Below are positions 6,109 to 7,523 of a stretch of DNA of 7,523 nucleotides, piece by piece. The position numbers and the translations under genes are program-made. How positions within the stretch are numbered: the stretch's first letter is position 1; each line of letters begins with the position of its first letter. Below the pieces are notes generated by a model, which searched no databases, was not told where the DNA came from, and saw nothing but the letters and a program-made list of their open reading frames with translations. Source of the stretch: Holophagaceae bacterium (GTDB lineage Bacteria > Acidobacteriota > Holophagae > Holophagales > Holophagaceae); contig JANXQX010000075.1 of the NCBI GenBank assembly GCA_025353305.1, positions 1 through 7,523 of the forward strand, written 5' to 3'.

Positions 6109-6114
6109 CTCCTT
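6109..6114 (-). promoter_or_regulatory. Ribosome binding site that fixes the peroxiredoxin start
   Basis: AAGGAG on the minus strand, 6 nt before the ATG at 6102. It rules out the in-frame ATG at 6192, which would add 30 residues unlike any peroxiredoxin N-terminus. Confidence 0.8.
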
Positions 6115-6118
6115 GGAT

Positions 6119-6131
6119 GGGGCATGGCCCC
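6119..6131 (-). promoter_or_regulatory. Small inverted repeat in the peroxiredoxin leader
   Basis: GGGGC and GCCCC around a 3-nt loop, just upstream of the ribosome site and downstream of the candidate promoter. A 5-bp GC stem could form in the leader RNA. No known regulatory motif is recognised. Confidence 0.3.
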
Positions 6132-6151
6132 TGGTGTCGGGTGGAAATTTC

Positions 6152-6180
6152 AGTTTATCCCGAAGTACCAGAAACCGCAA
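6152..6180 (-). promoter_or_regulatory. Candidate sigma-70-type promoter of the peroxiredoxin gene
   Basis: On the minus strand TTGCGG (6175-6180) and TAAACT (6152-6157) are separated by exactly 17 nt; TAAACT matches the -10 consensus at 4 of 6 positions. Transcription would begin near 6145, leaving a leader of about 40 nt. Its presence in the 113-nt gap, and the lack of a terminator after the upstream gene, suggest the peroxiredoxin gene has its own promoter plus possible readthrough. Confidence 0.4.
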
Positions 6181-6215
6181 TGATTTAGGCATGAAGACAA
6201 GGTGAAGGGCTGCCG

Positions 6216-7523
6216 CTAGACACCCGCTGGAATGCAGGCTGCCAGCGCCTTGCTTACGGCCTCCTCAAGCTGTCCGACCTGCACTTCAGCCAGGGCATAG
6301 GTGGCCCGCACCATGGGTTTGTTCACCTTCAACACACGGGTGATGTCGATGGGCGTGGCGCTGATCACCACATCGCAGGGCGTCGCCTCGATGGTGGCTT
6401 CCAGGTCGTGGATCTGCGCGTCGCCGTAACCCATGGCCGGCAGGATGCCCTTGGCGTTGGGGTACTTTTTGTAGGTCGCAGCGATGGAGGCAACGGCATA
6501 GGGGAGCGGATCTACGATCTCCCCGGCCCCCGCGCTCTTCGCGGCGACAACTCCCGCGCCGAAGGTCATGGAGCCGTGCGTCAGGGTCGGGCCGTCCTCG
6601 ATGACCAGGACTTTCCTGCCCTTCACCAGCTCCGGCTTTTCGCAGGTGACGGGACTGTTGGCCCGGATCACGACCGCTTTGGGATTGAACTTGGCGGCAT
6701 TGGCTTCGATGGAGGCGATGTTCTCTTCGGTGGCGGTGTCGCACTTGTTGATCACGATGACACCGGCCATGCGGAAGTTCGCCTCGCCGGGATGATAGAG
6801 CAGCTCGTGGCCCGAGCGGTGCGGATCGGCCACACAGATGTGCAGGTCGCTGGCGTAGAAAGGCAGATCATTGTTGCCGCCATCCCACAGGATCACGTCG
6901 GCTTCGGCCTCGGCGGAACGGATGATCTGCTCATAGTCCACGCCGGAATAGATGATGAAGCCGTTATCGATGTGGGGCTCGTATTCCTCGCGTTCCTCGA
7001 TCGTGCACTTGTGCTTGTCCAGGTCGGAGTATTCCGCGAACCGCTGGCAGGCCTGGATGGCCAGATCGCCGTAGGGCATGGGATGGCGGATGGCGACGAC
7101 CTTCTTGCCCAATTTCTTGAGGATGCTGCTGATGTAGCGCGTGGTCTGGCTCTTGCCGGCGCCCGTGCGGACCGCTGTGATGGCGATTACGGGCTTGGAA
7201 CTCTTGATCATGGTCTTGTCAGCGCCCAGCAGCTCGAAGTCCACGCCATGGGCGATGCAAAGGGCAGCGAGATGGCCGATGGTGTCGTAAGTGACATCGG
7301 AGTATGAGAACACCGCGACATGGGGCTTCTCGCGCTGGATGACTTCCGCCAGTTCGGTTTCATCGAAGATTGGAATCCCGCTCGGATAGAGCTTCCCTGC
7401 CAAGACAGCTGGGTACCTGCGCCCGGCGATGTCGGGAATCTGGGTCGCCGTGAAAGCCACCACCTGATAGGCGGGGTTGTCGCGGTAGACAGTGTTGAAG
7501 TTGTGGAAGTCGCGGCCAGCGGC
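6216..7523 (-). CDS. Cyclic 2,3-diphosphoglycerate synthase-family NTPase (N-terminus cut by window edge)
   Basis: 435 residues are visible; the frame enters from the right edge with AAGRDFHNFNTVYRDNPAY, a known early block of this family, so only a handful of N-terminal residues are missing. A GTG at 7463 is in frame but too late to be the start. In methanogens the family forms cyclic 2,3-diphosphoglycerate from 2,3-diphosphoglycerate and ATP. Numbered from the edge, a P-loop-like TAVRTGAGKSQTT spans 116-128, with A117 where the first glycine of the Walker A motif is expected; a Walker B-like ILWDGGNNDLPFY lies at 211-223 and a G4-like NKCD at 259-262. An N-terminal Rossmann-like region (VAFTATQIPDIAGRRYP) precedes the NTPase core. 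Many bacteria carry relatives annotated as GTPases with no proven role. Family is confident; the reaction in this organism is not. Confidence 0.88.
   Translation of the reverse strand, partial: AAGRDFHNFNTVYRDNPAYQVVAFTATQIPDIAGRRYPAVLAGKLYPSGIPIFDETELAEVIQREKPHVAVFSYSDVTYDTIGHLAALCIAHGVDFELLGADKTMIKSSKPVIAITAVRTGAGKSQTTRYISSILKKLGKKVVAIRHPMPYGDLAIQACQRFAEYSDLDKHKCTIEEREEYEPHIDNGFIIYSGVDYEQIIRSAEAEADVILWDGGNNDLPFYASDLHICVADPHRSGHELLYHPGEANFRMAGVIVINKCDTATEENIASIEANAAKFNPKAVVIRANSPVTCEKPELVKGRKVLVIEDGPTLTHGSMTFGAGVVAAKSAGAGEIVDPLPYAVASIAATYKKYPNAKGILPAMGYGDAQIHDLEATIEATPCDVVISATPIDITRVLKVNKPMVRATYALAEVQVGQLEEAVSKALAACIPAGV

Noticed and set aside
5365..6183. 272-codon plus-strand frame running through repeat copy B and the peroxiredoxin locus
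   Set aside because: Antisense to a certain peroxiredoxin, and it crosses the candidate terminator and promoter.
6103..6192. 30-codon N-terminal extension of the peroxiredoxin
   Set aside because: It would include the ribosome site and the promoter candidate, and peroxiredoxins begin at the ATG at 6102.
6408..7307. 299-codon plus-strand frame
   Set aside because: Antisense shadow of the cyclic diphosphoglycerate synthase-like gene; no ribosome site or domain.

Overview
This 7.5 kb window is a GC-rich bacterial chromosome segment with six intact or nearly intact recognisable genes, one small unrecognised gene and about 1.1 kb of non-coding DNA. Nothing shows a phage, plasmid, CRISPR array, tRNA or rRNA. 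The mixture of a rubredoxin-less rubrerythrin, a CCG-type Fe-S oxidoreductase, a 2-Cys peroxiredoxin and a cyclic 2,3-diphosphoglycerate synthase-like protein suggests a free-living anaerobe or microaerobe that copes with peroxide. An acidobacterial (Holophaga/Geothrix-like) source is a guess only; the sequence does not prove a taxon.

Layout. 1-1191 (minus): the first 397 codons of the replicative DNA polymerase III alpha subunit (dnaE), cut by the left edge. 1192-1439: divergent intergenic region with a 20-nt interrupted palindrome, a repeated GTGAATT motif and a candidate promoter. 1440-3908 (plus): a three-gene unit of rubrerythrin, a GlpC/HdrD-like Fe-S protein starting 1 nt after the rubrerythrin stop, and a DUF3501 protein after an 89-nt gap that contains heptanucleotide repeats. 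3905-4570 (minus): an atypical NAD(P)-binding SDR/epimerase-like protein whose stop codon overlaps that of DUF3501. 4571-5520: a small membrane-anchored protein of unknown function (4820-5269), with two diverged copies of an 84-nt direct repeat on either side, 741 bp apart. 5521-6102 (minus): a typical 2-Cys peroxiredoxin with its own candidate promoter and a candidate hairpin terminator. 6216-7523 (minus): a cyclic 2,3-diphosphoglycerate synthase-family protein, missing only its extreme N-terminus at the right edge.

How the genes may work together. The rubrerythrin-FeS-DUF3501 unit is the most interesting part. Rubrerythrin has all its di-iron ligands but lacks the rubredoxin domain that normally passes electrons to the di-iron site. 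The adjacent Fe-S protein has two 4Fe-4S motifs and two CCG cysteine-rich domains and could supply electrons, with DUF3501 as an accessory of unknown role. This is inference. The peroxiredoxin 1.6 kb away provides a separate thiol-based route for peroxide. The most unexplained DNA is the 84-nt dispersed repeat and the heptamer repeat inside the operon.
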